A model generated the notes under the pieces. It was given only the letters and a program-made list of their open reading frames with translations. It made no database searches and was not told the DNA's origin. A program made the translations under genes and the position numbers. Source: Sphagnum compactum (lineage: Eukaryota > Bryophyta > Sphagnopsida > Sphagnales). From it: DNA of 64,000 bases. This document shows positions 24,906-38,075 of this stretch, piece after piece. The stretch is from positions 1,736,001-1,800,000 of the forward strand of contig OZ234495.1 in NCBI GenBank assembly GCA_965153455.1, given 5' to 3'. Each line of letters opens with the position of its first letter. Position 1 is the stretch's first letter.

Positions 24906-27900
24906 TGTTTGGTTCTCACCCTATTAAAAAATGTAAAAATTCTAGTAGGTTGAAAAAATAGGCATAAGTCCATAAACCTCATCAAATGAAAATTTGAATT
25001 CAAGACCTTTTTGAGGTTTAAAGATTCATTTACCATTAAATTACACCATTATTTGTGTAAGGATTTACATGATGATTTGAGTTAAAATTTGAATGTGCCA
25101 ATGCTTTTAACATTAAAGGCATTGGCACATGTGTGCTTTAAAAATAAAAATAATTACATTTTCTTTCCCACACATGGGTATGTATTTTAATGGTAAAGAC
25201 CATATTCTCCTCTAATCAATGTCTTGAGATGAAACTCTCTTGAAATGAGAATTGGGTGAAAACCAGTGATTACATTTTGGGGGATTTTTGAAATTTGAGT
25301 AGTTACCTAAAATTGGACAATAATAATTATAATAAAATAAAAATTTAAGTTTTATTTGAAGAATCAAAATTGGTGGTTTTTAAGAAAAAAATGAAAATTG
25401 CACAACATTGGTGTACACCTTGTGATTCTAGTTTTGGCACATTTTTTTCAATTTCAAAAACCTTTGAGCCCAGTTCAAAATTCAAGTTCCATTTCATGTG
25501 CACACTACACACTCCCCAAGATTGGAGATAAATTTAGATGCAAAGCTTTTGAAATAAAACAAAATTGAAAATTATGTGAGTATCAAATTTTATAGTTAAT
25601 TGAAACCAATCAAGTACTTGCCAACGTTTTTAAAAAATCAACTTGCTTACCTAAAGAACCTAAACTTATGTTGACAAATTTTTTTTTGCAAGGTTTCAAT
25701 TTTGATTACGATTATACCAAAGGGCTAGTTCCACCAAGGGGGTGCTAATTCAAGTCCAAGTCACAATAACCTAAACCCCTAGGTTTAACACTCCAAACTT
25801 GATAATTTGCCAACATTGTCATTTACCCCTAATGGACAATTCACAAAACTAGCTTCAACATTTGTTATTACCAATTAGCAATTTTTGCCCAAATGAAAAT
25901 TTAAAATTATTGGGTATAATATTAATTTGTTCAATTAAGGCACATAGTTCAAAATAGAGATTATGTGGTATTAATTATGTACAATCAATCAAATTCATTA
26001 ACTTGCCTAGAACATAGGGCCCACCTTTTGGTTTAAAATTTTTTTTACTTATCTATTTAGAAAATTTAAACCTATTTAAAATGGGGCAACAACTTTGAGT
26101 CAAACTTGAATTCAACTTTGAAAAAAGGTTAGTTATTTAGTTAGGTTCCAATGGGGGTTCCAACAAAACTTAGAACCTTTGGGAACTTGACCTATAACCT
26201 AGAATTGAACTTGCTTAAATTCCATAAATTGTCGACACTATTTGAAACTAGTGGATTGTTTTTGATTTTTTTGATGTTGCATCATTGGTTAACATTCCAT
26301 GAAAAATTTAACATTAAATGGCAATGAGACATATTAGTAGGATAGTAAAAACATTTTGTAATCTTGTTGTCAATGTTTGGCAACTTGCAAGAACATGCCT
26401 TTTAAATATGGCAAACCAAGTCCAAAACCCTATTTTTAAGGCAAAGTTATTCAAAAAATTGCAAAACAAACTTTTGTAAGGGTTGTAATTCCAAAAACAT
26501 TTTGCACAAAAGAAAACAGTATTCCAAACAACCTCATTTTGAAATTTGTTAAATTTGGACAATTGAAAAATAAGTCTAAAAAAATGGAAATTACATGCAC
26601 ACAAGTTTGTGCCAATAGTACAAACATAAAAAAATATTCCTATACATAACTTGGGGTTAAAATTTTGATCTTTGAACTTTCTTGGTTAGGATAATTTCAA
26701 GTTATTTGTCCTTGACCCACATTTCCAAGGATTATGAAATGTGAAACCTTAGTGATAGCTAAAACATTGCAAAACATTTCTAATGTATTTAGAGGGCACC
26801 TTATCAAGGAGAATTTTTTCTTTTGCCAAAGGTTAGATGTTTTGAAATATAAAATGTTTGTTGCAGTAGGAATTTTTTGGATGATCCAACCATCCAATTA
26901 TGGATCTATTGGGACCATGTAAGACAAAATCTTTTATATACGAACCCGTTTGGAAATATAACCATTGGGATTCATAAATATGTACATATTTTTGTTGACC
27001 AAATCCTTCACATAGTAGAGTTATCTTAAAGTCACACCTAGTTGAACCCTTATGTCATACTTTATTGATTTAATCACCCTCCTTTTGATGTTATTTAAAA
27101 AGTCCTGAAAAGACTTCATCAAACATCAAAACTTGAGATTGTTGAAATTAACATTCAATGTGATTGTGGAGGGTGTGTTGGCAAGTAAAGGAAGGTTGTT
27201 TGTTTCTAGATTTGTTTCAAGCACCATAATCAAGATCAAATTACTTTATCAACTTTAAAGTTTGGTCCTAACTACAACACCCAATACAAATTAATTTATA
27301 AATTTAATGTTCACTTAACATTTCTTTTTACAACCATCCTTTTATAACCCCACAAAATTACCCTGATTCCTCCAATATACTAAACTTGAGAAAGAGAATG
27401 CCATTCCAAACCAAATCCTTCAAATCCCTTCATGATTATCACCATTTCTATATGAACCCTATTACTATGCGCCTAGATGACCAATTTTTGTGCCTTGTTT
27501 TACTTCTCCATGTGTAGGCAAAGATTTTGGAAAATTTGAACACAATGACAATAGAAGGTGAATGTCAACATTCAACTCACACACCATCCTCACCAAATCT
27601 TAAACACATTAAAAAAAAACCCAATTTAATTTGATGATTCGCTTTGAAGATTGTGTTAAATGTCATGGGCATGAAAACTACCAAGATAAATGACGAAAAG
27701 ATAGGTCTAAATCTAAATCCAAAACACAAAACAAAGGGATCAAGACAATAATACAAAGGCTAAAATCAAGAACACAAATTATGTGAATCAAAGTATAAAC
27801 AAATTTTTATTACAATGAAATATGCAAATGTAAACACAAAAATAACATAACAACGCTCTAGAACAAGATCGTACTTTCGAGTAGTGTTGAACAAACTAAA

Positions 27901-28029
27901 AATAATGGGGGTTCTATCTTTATTCAAATTTTTGGAAACTTAACTTAAAGAAGTTTCCATGGAGGTTTCCAATGTGAGCATCAACCAAGAAAGCTTTTAA
28001 AGAGACTTCTTAATTACAATTGAACTATG

Positions 28030-28220
28030 AGTTAATTAAAATTTAATTAAAAGTGTACTAAAAATTAACTGTGAATTAACTATGAGTCATTAAAAAATTA
28101 ACTGAAAATGGATTAGAAAATGAACTATAATTGAACATTGAATTAACTAAAGGATAATTGAAAATAAACTAAAAATGAACTAAAAGTTAATTAAAATGAA
28201 CTAAAAATGAACTAAAAATT
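28030..28220 (+). repeat. Degenerate (AAAATGAACTA)n array
   Basis: An imperfect array of an 11- to 20-base unit built on AAAAATGAACT and AATTAACT. Units are clearest in the last 70 bases. Confidence 0.75.
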
Positions 28221-28769
28221 ATGGATGAATATTCATATGAATGAACTCCATCCATCCACTTACCCAATGACCATTCTTCCATTCTTCCATTTCCATCAAG
28301 AGCAATGTTTCACAAGAAATAACTATCAACCAATCAAACCATACACAAGAATTTAACAACCCAACAAAAGTTATATCACCATTCAACAACATTGTAATCA
28401 TTGTTGAAACCTACAAAACATAAGCACAACAAACTACATTGAAAAAAAGGAACCTAATTTGCTCCGTTGCTCATGTCCACATCTTCTAAAAATGACTTGT
28501 AAAAAACAAAGGTGCTTTTGGTTTCTTCATCCTTCATCCATTGATACTTCATTTTAGATTACAATATGATTTGCTTGGTATTGTCAACAACTTGTGGTAT
28601 AAGGAGAATGTTTGATAAGGGCATAAACCCAAAAATTAGGAATGATGAATTATGGGTTTATTTCACCCATTCAATTTGCACATAGATTCCATCATTCCAT
28701 CACTTTTTAAAATTCAAATGTGTCTATGGCTTCCAACTAATTGTTTTTTTGGGGAATTTACTTTTGGAG

Positions 28770-29030
28770 CCATAGTGATGACCAACCATAGAAACATGTA
28801 AAACAATTGGCTAGTCCTTACAAAGATTTAGCCAAATCTAGCTATAAACCAAATATGAAATAATCTTTAATCATCCTTCTGTATATTTGGCTACACATAC
28901 CACAAACCAAATATAGGGATTCGACAAATTTTATTGTATTTTTTTCTCACTTTTGGTGATTGAAACCTTTAAAAAACAATTCATTTTTGAATGTTTGATT
29001 TTTAATTTCACTTTTTGGTGAAAATTTGCC
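28770..29030 (+). repeat. TGGCGA/AGCCAAAT dispersed repeat, older copy
   Basis: Landmarks are in the family order (AGCCATAGTGATGACCAACC, GATTTAGCCAAATCTAGCTA, ATATTTGGCTAC, CTCACTTTTGGTGATTGAAA, TTTTTGGTGAAAATTTGCC), but TGGCGA has decayed to TGGTGA. This is consistent with CpG loss by methylation in an old insertion. Confidence 0.6.
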
Positions 29031-31162
29031 AATTAATATAAAAGTCTTCCTTCGGACAATCTACATGTTTTTCTACATCCTTTTTTCCATTGATGTTTTG
29101 ATGTATACATGATGATATCATCACAAAAAAAATGTGGAAGTTCCAAAACTTTCAAATGAGGCCCTCAAAAAGCCCCAAAACCAAAGTTGGTTCCTCTTAA
29201 TGTTCCCCACAATTGAAATAGTGCCCACAGTTGTTCAAGTCAGTTTGTGTTTCCAATGGGATTCCTTTGATGGAGAGAGAGAGAAAGAAAGGTTCGTGGA
29301 GGGTGAGAGGATGTATACATTTGGTGACTCAAGGGCAAAGAAGCCAAAAGAAGTGTGAGTAAGGAAACAAGCCTAATGTGAACCAACAGCCACCATGAAC
29401 CATGCATGGATGGGATGTGAACAGAAAATTGTTTTTCATTGTATTCCTATCCCATAGCTAGCCACAGTGGTTAGCTTTGTACTCAAGATAAATAATTTTG
29501 TTAAAAAAAAAAAATCATTTGTTATTTTTCTCAAAGAATTTGTTTTTGTGAAAAAAAATGAAACATCTTTTCAAATCTTTTGAAATATTTTATTTAATAA
29601 AATCTTCAAGTGTATCTTGTGTTATATAAGCCTCCACAACATATTTATGTAACTAGTTAGTTGAAATTTATGGATTAAATTGGTGAAAAACATGTCGCTT
29701 CTTTTGATTGATATTTTTAAATTCTCATTAAGTGTGATTGCAACTTTATCCTTATTTTAAGGCCGGTGGTAAAATTGGGGTTGATTTAGTGGGGATAATC
29801 GTAAGGTTAATAAGTTTTGCCCTATCAAAATAGATTATTGTTTGAAATACGGTAAACCCCCTTTATAATTACACCCATTTTAGTCACATTCTTGTTTGTC
29901 ACACATCTTTTGGAAACCATGCATTTTAATAAGAAACAACACTTTTTAGAATCACTATTACACTTGTTACTAGCACAATTTTTTTGCAAAACTCTTTTTA
30001 TAAATGTGATTATAATGGGAGAATTTTAAGGCAAATATTAGGGATTGGTAAATTGTAGTTCCTTTTGGCAATGTTAGTGTTGTTTTGTATTCAAGTTGTG
30101 CAAACTAAGCACAATGAATCTAGCTTTTGGAGGGAAAAAAAAAAAAAAACACAACTTTCTAGTGTTGACAAGCAAAAGATATGCAAACTTGTCAAGAAAT
30201 CAAAAAATAATAATTAAAAAAATTTAGTTGACAAAGTACACAGGCTAATAGTTAAGGAGCTGAAACTCAATGTAAATCTTCACATTAAAATAGGCAGAAA
30301 TCATAACTTTCTTCAAGTCTAATAAGAAATAATAAAGCTTAGAATAAGCTATGTAGGAAATTTAAACAATTGACACTTTTATTTTAGCACAAAAGAGCTA
30401 TTTTGTAAAGTTTTTTTTGTTGCCTATAGTCACAATCTTGTAAGTGTTTATATCGAATGTGACTATCCACATTTAAATCACAATTCGTTAATGTCACAAA
30501 ACAAAATGGTCACCAAAAAGTGTGATTATCAACGTAATTTATTGTGTGTTTTGAATGGAATGGAAACGTGTTTTCTCAAGTCCATGTCTTTTCAACGTTT
30601 TTTTTTCTTCAATATCATAGTCACAAATGATATTACATATCATAGTCATTATTTTCAACATTCTACACCAATTTGCATTTCATTTCTTTTCAATTGAATT
30701 TGATTCCAACTTCTTTTTGGTATCATTTTTATTGTCACGAGTAATGTGGAGTAACATAGACCTCAAGTTGGCTAATAAAGAACTAGACATTTTGTACAAC
30801 AAAACAAAGGACAAGAATAACTCTTTTTTGCTTTGGTAAGGGTTGGCAATAAGTATCCAAATTACTTCAAAAAATGGAGTTTTAATACTGCAATTGTGTC
30901 TTTTCATGTCCATTTTATATTAGTAAAATCAGAATTGAGATTCACATAAATAATGATGAACTATTGTAGTACATTTTACATGATGATTTCATTGAACCAA
31001 CAAGGATAATAAGACGAGTAGAAATAGAGTTCCTATGAACCCTGTTTCCAGGGCGGCAATCGTAATAGATTTTGGGTAGTAGATGCAAAAGGCTCAAAAG
31101 AAGTAGGGTATTAGGCAGATCCGATATATGAGTTTGATACAAGTATATGCCATATGTATGTA

Positions 31163-31486
31163 TTACTGGATAAACATTTGCAAGAAATCAAGACAATATA
31201 TTTTGCTTTCATTCCAATCTCCCTTCCATCCATGCATGTGAACATAAACATCACAACCGACAACAAGATTCAATTGTTGTCGAGTACCCTCCCTTTGTTC
31301 TTCAAATGTAGTCAACATGTACATTGAAGCAGCTAAAAAATGTGCCCTTGCAATGCCTTGGGGAAATCCCACTTTAGCGAGAGAAAACATTGCAACTAAT
31401 TGAAATGGCATGAATAACAACATTGCAGGGAGAATGCTTTCATCTAAATGGGGTTTTTGTCTTTTGTCCTTGGGTGGCCACAACAA
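31163..31486 (-). other. Unrecognised open frame downstream of the CLC gene (107 codons)
   Basis: Open frame on the same strand as the CLC gene, starting about 195 bases beyond its stop codon. The translation has normal-looking composition with a mildly hydrophobic centre, but no family is recognised. It may lie in the CLC 3' UTR, be a remnant exon of a pseudogene, or be chance. Low confidence. Confidence 0.2.
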
Positions 31487-31680
31487 AGGAAGGGATTGCT
31501 TCCTACGAGACTACTCATTTTCAATTTAGGGAGGAATTCTCCACCCGTGATTCTAAGGTAACAATTAACTAACTGCAGACAATAGACTTGTGCCACCATA
31601 TCTGTGATGCCTAAATGACCGAGATAGTACAGAAAACAAGAGGGAAGTGTGCCTGTTGCATAAGGCTTCTCATAATGGAG

Positions 31681-34600
31681 TTAGGGCTGTGAAGACGATG
31701 AAAAAGAAGGGAAAGCATGAGCCTTTCTGTGATTAGATCGCCTCAGGCTAGGGTAAAGGTTGAGAAGATAATTGGGCATGAAATCGTGCCTCGTCAGAAT
31801 CCCGATGATGGGTTGGCCCTGCAAAACCACAAAGCCGGAAACAGTGTTAGTGCAAAGGTTTTGAGGTCTAAAACTAAATTAGTTCTTTGGCATATCATAC
31901 ACTGAATTCCAAAAAAGCTCTTGAGTTAGCAAAACACCCGCATCCACAAACCTACCCAAAACTCAGAAAAGACAGGAATAAAAACAGATATTTAGTGTGA
32001 TGGGAAAGGTGAAGATTAAAACTGCAACAGATTTTATCCTAGAATTGTTACGACTTGGCTAAATCCTTTCATAGAAGGCAGGATTTGGGTATGCGGCTTA
32101 CTGTCATTCAAAATAGCAAGTGAGCAAAAGGAGTCTCCTATCACACAGCATTTCTAGTCAACGCAAAACCCGTAGTTCTAAAACACACCAAAGTCATTTC
32201 CAAGTAAAAGAGAACTGTCAATTGTGTGTGTACCTCTGAAGACTTTGGCATAACACAGAGATGGCGGAGACCAAGCTGTCGAAACAAAGTGTAAGTTTTA
32301 GCAAGTGACATGGTTTCCACCACGGTGTAGGGTGAAGTGTTAGTCACTGGATGCAAATCCAAAAACATCTCTTCGTCTGCAATGTCCAATTCGATATCAG
32401 TGATTTTCAACCCTTTCCCTGATCCTGGCTTGGCGAATTCAGCTGATGAGAAAGATTCATATTGTTGAAAACCCCCCCCCCTCTCTCTCCTTTCTGTGAA
32501 CTGCTTTTTCTTCAACAAAACCAATAGATGTGATCTGAGGACGAGGCCACAGAACACCGGATGCTCATCTTGTCCATCAAAATTGTCATCTATGACAGGG
32601 AAAGCATTATGTTTTGTGGAATGGAGCACTTCCAAAATTGTACCCACACGCTCAATCACGGAAAACCACACCAAAGGTCCTGTAATGGCGTCATGGGCTG
32701 TTAGATGGCGCATAAATGGCAGTGGATGGGCTTCTAAGAATGGGATGTCTTTAATTCGGACATGCAGCTGGTAAAGTGCATCATTAAACGCATCACCAAC
32801 TGTCTTGGATATCAATAACACGAGCATAATAAGAGGGAGAAGTGACAAATTGTTGGTCAGTTCGAGCAGAATAATGCAAAGAGAGACCGTCATGCGCATG
32901 GAACCCCCAAGAAATGAGGCAGCTCCTAGAAGTGCATAAATGCCTTCATCCATTGGACCTGTCTCATAGATGCTTGCCATCACCATGCCCATGATCCGTC
33001 CATAAGCAGCCCCACATAAAATTGCAGGAACAAACAGCCCTGAAGGTACTGCGATTCCATATGTTAACAATGCAAGAGAGTAAGCGGTCATGAGATATAT
33101 AAGCAGTGAGGAGAATTGAAACTCCCCATTGGTTCCCTTGCTAAATAAATTCCGGATGGTGTCATCATTGGTGTTAAAGAAGAGGCCAGCAAGATCATTG
33201 TACATGTTTGCAGGACAGTGAAACGATTTGAAGTTGCCTGTACGACCATATGTTGGGCATTTCGTTTCACCAGGGATTTCAAGAGTCGTTGGACAGGGTC
33301 GGCATGTTGCCAACCATGGGAGACCAAAGCTGCACACAGATGTAATGAAAGCCACGATGACTGCCTGTGCGATTTTGGCATACTTCCCTTTCCTGGTACA
33401 GAAAACACACCATTCATAAGATTTCATTGCTTGCAACTTCTGTGAGATAAAAGCAATAGTTTTGTTTGGCCGAGAGTACTCATATGCAGTAGTAAGCTTG
33501 GATTTTTTCCAGAGCCAAAACTAGTCAAAATAACAGCCAACCCAAGTGAAAATAAACCCTAAATGTGAACTTACAAATCCGTGCATCGCAGAATTAGCAA
33601 ATGAGATCCACCTTAGTTCTCATCTTAACCATCAAGTGAACAAAGAGGACTTACTTCTTGAGCCAGCCATTGCTCCATGTGATGATTTTGGCATTAATTT
33701 GGTTGAAAAGGCTTCCCAAAACACCACCCACGATTCCCAATATGACAACAGGCAAAAGCTCCTGTAGTCCATAATTGTCCTGGTCTCCACTGATGTCAAA
33801 GATGATCAAGCCTCCTTCTCCTGACAGCCCACAATGCCCATGCTTGCACCATACAATTCCTGTGCGTATGATGACAGCCACCACAGCTGTTGTGAAAAAT
33901 GCCCTCCATAACAACGGGCCTCGCCACCTGCCCACATGCCATTTACCACACCTCACATCCATGAGCCTACTGTGTACCATTACAGTATCCAAATGATCCA
34001 GTCAATCAACATGGGTGTAAATAGCACTAATCAAGCATAACAAAATTGTCAGCCATCAGTTCAGAAATCGGGATCTGTCTGAAGTCCAAAGTCCAATTCA
34101 AAGCTGCTGAATTGGACAACACAAATAGAGGATCTAGAGTCATAGTCTACAAATTTGGAGCTCAATTTTGAACCATTCAACCCCTGTGAATTGTTGTGCA
34201 TATCCTGCCTAGTTCTTCACTGATCTGTTTTAGGGTTCTAAGCTGCTCATGTTGAACTGGACATCAAAGAGCATCTACAGAACAAATGGTGGCTGCAAAG
34301 GGGGCCAGATCATCATACCAGGAGGTAACCTCCTCCAATGCAAAGAGCACACCACCAACAGGTGCCCGAAAGGCAGCAGCAACTCCAGCTGCTGCCCCAC
34401 ATGTTACAAGATCACGACGATCTCGGTCATTCTTGAGATACCGCAACCACTTCCATGTCATGCCATATCGAACTGAACCACCTTGGCCTATGAGGGATGC
34501 AATGCAAGCACCAACATGCACCAATGGCCCCTCCTTTCCAACTATCAATCCTCCTGCCACTGAACCTACACTACCAAGTATCTTCATTCCCACAAAACAA

Positions 34601-36294
34601 GAATTCAACAAAATCAGGACCTTAAACCCAGGAGCAAATACTCCCACCCACCTCCCGATCCTTAAACCCATGAACCAAACAGTACTGCATCTATCCAAAT
34701 CAAGCTCTTTCAATCTGGATTCTGGGGTTTTGCAAATTTTGTGCAAATATATTATATGGAGTTACAAATGTGAGTTTCATGCTCAAGAGACAGACTAAAA
34801 CAACTCTGATAGATTTTCAGTGCCACAAAATTAGGGTTGCAAGATAAACAAGTGCATTGTTGTGTGACATAGAAAGGACTTGTCGGGAACATGTTTGAGC
34901 ACAATCAGTTGATGTCTCTTGAAAGGGGGAGAGGAGCATAGGAGGGGTTGTTTGTTTTGTCAGAGAGGAGGTAGAGAGGGAGGTGCTCACCTTGACAATG
35001 AGTGTATTAAGTGAGAAAACATTGGGTGTATCCACACCATTAAGGTAAGCCTTGACTTCAGGAATGCCAGAGCCTGCTGCCGAGGGACCAACATACACAC
35101 AGAGCATTGCTGCTAGCATGACCAATATCATATTGACTCCCGCATACAGCACAAATGCCAAGACAAACCTGCATTTGCCCATGAATCAAAGAAGGTCCTT
35201 TTGTCTATTGTCAAACAAAAAATGATTACAAAACCCCCCCACAAAAAAAAAAAAAAACTCAGAGAATGATATATAGGTATAGATGTGCAACAACTATGAT
35301 CTAAGCAGCTCCGTTTTTTCCTTCTTTTGGCTCCAAATCCCCAAAACAAAGCCTGATTTAGAAGGTGAGAGAAGTTTTTGGAGATGAGTACCTACCTGTT
35401 TGTATTCATTAGGTTGACAGTATAAACAAATTTAAGGCCAGCAACATTCTCGACAGCCAAGTTGATTCCAAATGCAACAAGGCCTGTGAGTAAGCCCACA
35501 AGAAACACAGATGTCCATTTGACTACTATGTATTGCAAAATCTCGATCCGTTTTCTTGATCGCCAATCTTGTCTGAATAGATCATTCTCTATCAACCTGC
35601 AATCCAGAAGGCAGGGAAAAAAACAAGAAACAAAAAAAAGTGTACAATTAGACTTGTCTCAGAGATCGATTTCAAGCACGAGATTTTCTAGGTTCTTTGC
35701 CACTAGGATCCTTCTCTGGGATTGGTCTTTTTTTTTTCTGGGGAAGAATTGGGTGTCCAAAAAAATCTCTCCAGTGCTTGATGCCAGACTACACTGATAC
35801 CAATCACCAGCTACAATTGCTAACACAGTGACAAGATGAGAGACAGATGTTGAGTCTTGAGATTGGAAGCACATTACTACTGAAAGAAAGATCAAAGATA
35901 AGAGCTGCCGCCTCTGACTTCAGATGAGTCTAATTTTCTGTTTGAGGAAAAAACAAACACATCCCACGAAGTCTAGCAAGTCTTGATCCATCGCTGATTC
36001 CCCCCAAAAACCCATTCAACACAAACACGCGATCTATACGAGTATAGATTGTCCCGGAGGGAGAGAGGATTGCAAACAGGAATTGTTTACTTACTCGTAA
36101 TCAAGGCTTTCGATGGGCGACACCTTCGACCCAAATATGGCCAGATGGTTACTAGTCCCATTATTAGTTTCAATATGACCATTCCCATTAGCTCCAAGAG
36201 CTTTCTCCTTATCAATCAATAGGGGCTCATACAAATCCAGCGCTGGAGCACGCTCCACAGCAGCCGCCTCGACATCACCGAGTTTTTTGTCCAT
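31681..36294 (-). CDS. CLC-type chloride channel/anion-proton exchanger (plant CLC-a/b/c/g clade), 7 exons, 803 aa
   Basis: Exons in coding order: 36294-36095, 35596-35396, 35168-34991, 34581-34319, 33927-33655, 33392-32234, 31818-31681. Introns are GT-AG and the frame is intact. Members move anions across the tonoplast, usually in exchange for protons. Ion-path motifs are complete: GSGIP at 166-170 with Ser167, GKEGP at 208-212 with the gating Glu210, the proton Glu277 in ALEE, and GLFVP at 490-494. These sit exactly seven residues beyond Arabidopsis CLC-a P160, E203 and E270. Ser instead of Pro at the filter is the residue linked to chloride rather than nitrate preference. Two CBS domains follow (about 596-665 and 716-790). 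The N-terminus has the ESLDYE...ENDLF...DWRSR signature of the clade. A run of ten C (32472-32481) encodes GGG in the CBS linker. Introns (227-498 bp) show nothing special. Confidence 0.92.
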
Positions 36295-36329
36295 TCTTCT
36301 TCTTCTTCTTCTTCTTCTTCTGCTTCTTC
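36295..36329 (-). repeat. (GAA)n tract directly before the CLC start codon
   Basis: On the coding strand an interrupted GAA/AGA repeat abuts the ATG at 36294, so it is in the 5' leader. The frame is open upstream into the tract and would encode mostly arginine, but no in-frame ATG occurs there, so the ATG at 36294 was kept. Confidence 0.85.
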
Positions 36330-36568
36330 TTTCCCCCAAAAATAAAACCTGACTTGCTCACAAAATTCTACAAGCTTTGCCTACCCACACCCCCAAGTTT
36401 CTTTCTCGCTGATCACCTGGAGATCACAAAATATGAAAACCCAAAACTTCTTTTTCTTGTTCTCAACTTCCATGCAAGAAAAAAAAGAAGAAAAAAACTC
36501 TGAAAAACAACAAAAGCACCAGGTGAAAGCAAAACTCTACAGCAATTCAAAACTCAGATCACTCAGAT

Positions 36569-36602
<34 letters not shown>

Positions 36603-36603
36603 C
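36569..36603. repeat. (CTGT)n microsatellite in the CLC upstream region
   Basis: About eight near-perfect CTGT units lie 275 bp upstream of the CLC ATG. They are in the leader or promoter. Confidence 0.95.
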
Positions 36604-37660
36604 TCAGCACACATTCATTTCATTTTCTTGTGAATCCAAGTCTTGTTGGAAAGTCTACTACTACAGCAAGACCAGCAAAAGAGCTGAATCCCCTTTCTTT
36701 TGCTGCATCTTGACTCAAAGATTTGGACTATGCAAATGCACTATGCAAAGGGTGAGAATGGAATGGGAAGAATTGCTGCTGCAGCAAACAGCAGCTAAGA
36801 AAAGCTGGTCCGGGAAGGGCACACAGCTCTTGACTACCAAAACAGGACACAAGTGACTGCAACTCCTCTTGTTCTTCTAAACTCTCCATTTTTTGCAAAG
36901 TTGCTTGCCTAAAAATAGCAATTGCTTGGGATTACCAAACCAGAACAACAACCCAAAAGGTGGGAGGGATGGAGTTAGAGAGTTGGAGTTGGGGTGGGAG
37001 GGGAGAGAAAGGGATGATGACCCATTTTTTTAAACAAAAAAACTTTCATCACTAAGATCTCAAGCTTATTTTTTTATTAAAACAAACTGGAGTTTATCAC
37101 TTAGATCTAGAATTGGTTTTTAAAAAAATAAAAAAATTTAAACCTTTCATCACTCAGATCTATAGAGTAAGTTACACCAAAGTAGGCTTTTTTGAATTTT
37201 TTTCCCCAAAATGGTGCTATTTGTAGTTGAAGAAAATTGAAAAGAGATTCAAGAACAAACCAGCCTACAAATTGCCAACAAACTTAAGAGCGGCAGATCA
37301 AAGGATGTCATTTTATCATTTCCATATGTCATGATAAAGGAGATAAACTTACTAACAAGTATCTTTAGTTTTTCTTTCTTTCTTTCTTTCTTTGTAGGAA
37401 ACAAAACCCTAAACGTGTTAACAACACAATATATATTTTTTGTGGATGAGAAACAATAGTACTTAAGCACGCCAGGTATGGATCTTTTAACAATCATGGG
37501 GTGTAAATGGAAAAAGCAGGCGTGAAGAAGAGAGGAACATGAGTGTCATGCGAACAGCAAAAGGGGTAAAGCCTAGCATGTAAGTAAAGTTATGCACCCA
37601 ACAAGCACCTTAATGAAATGGAATATAATGAAGTTTTGAATGAAAGCCGCTTCTCTTATG
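36604..37660. other. CLC upstream region
   Basis: Likely promoter and leader of the CLC gene. The part to about 36960 has mixed composition and CTGCTGCAGC-type strings. Beyond that it is AT-rich, with a CTTT microsatellite near 37373-37395. No further gene was recognised. Confidence 0.45.
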
Positions 37661-38075
37661 GATTGGTGATGAAATAGAAATATGAAGAAGTTTTTACAAA
37701 CACCCAATTGATTGGATTCATTGTGGTGACAAAATAGAAGAATATGAAGAAGTTTTTACAAACACACCCAATTCATTGGATTCATTGTGGTGACAAAATA
37801 GAAGAATACGAAGAAGTTTTTACAATCACCCAATTGATTGGATTCATTGTGGTGACAAAATAGAAGAATACGAAGAAGTTTTTACAAACACCCAATTGAT
37901 TGGATTCATTGTGGTGACAAAATAGAAGAATACGAAGAAGTTTTTACAAACACCCAATTGATTGGATTCATTGTGGTGATGAAATAGAATATGACGAAGT
38001 TTTTCAAAACACCCAATTCATTGGATTCATTGTGGTGATGAAATAAAATATGACGAAGTTTTTTTAAGACACCGA
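37661..38075. repeat. 62-bp tandem repeat, about six to seven copies
   Basis: The unit contains GAAGAAGTTTTTACAAACAC, CCAATTGATTGGATTCATTG and TGGTGACAAAATAGAAGAAT. Unit starts near 37682, 37744 and onward are spaced about 62-64 bases. The last units are diverged (TGACGAAG instead of TACGAAGAAG). Each unit holds a CCAATTGATTGG near-palindrome. It is non-coding. Confidence 0.95.

Larger units (their letters stand above)
23150..31162. other. Gene-poor AT-rich region
   Basis: About 8 kb with no supportable gene. All open frames are under 100 codons, AT-rich and motif-free. It holds degenerate tandem repeats (24590-24905 and 28030-28220), one TGGCGA/AGCCAAAT repeat (28770-29030) and simple A/T tracts. 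Much of it resembles old, mutated repeat DNA. Confidence 0.65.

Noticed and set aside
36295-36339. Arg-rich N-terminal extension of CLC
   Set aside because: It needs a TTG start and comes from a GAA microsatellite. The ATG at 36294 aligns with the family start.
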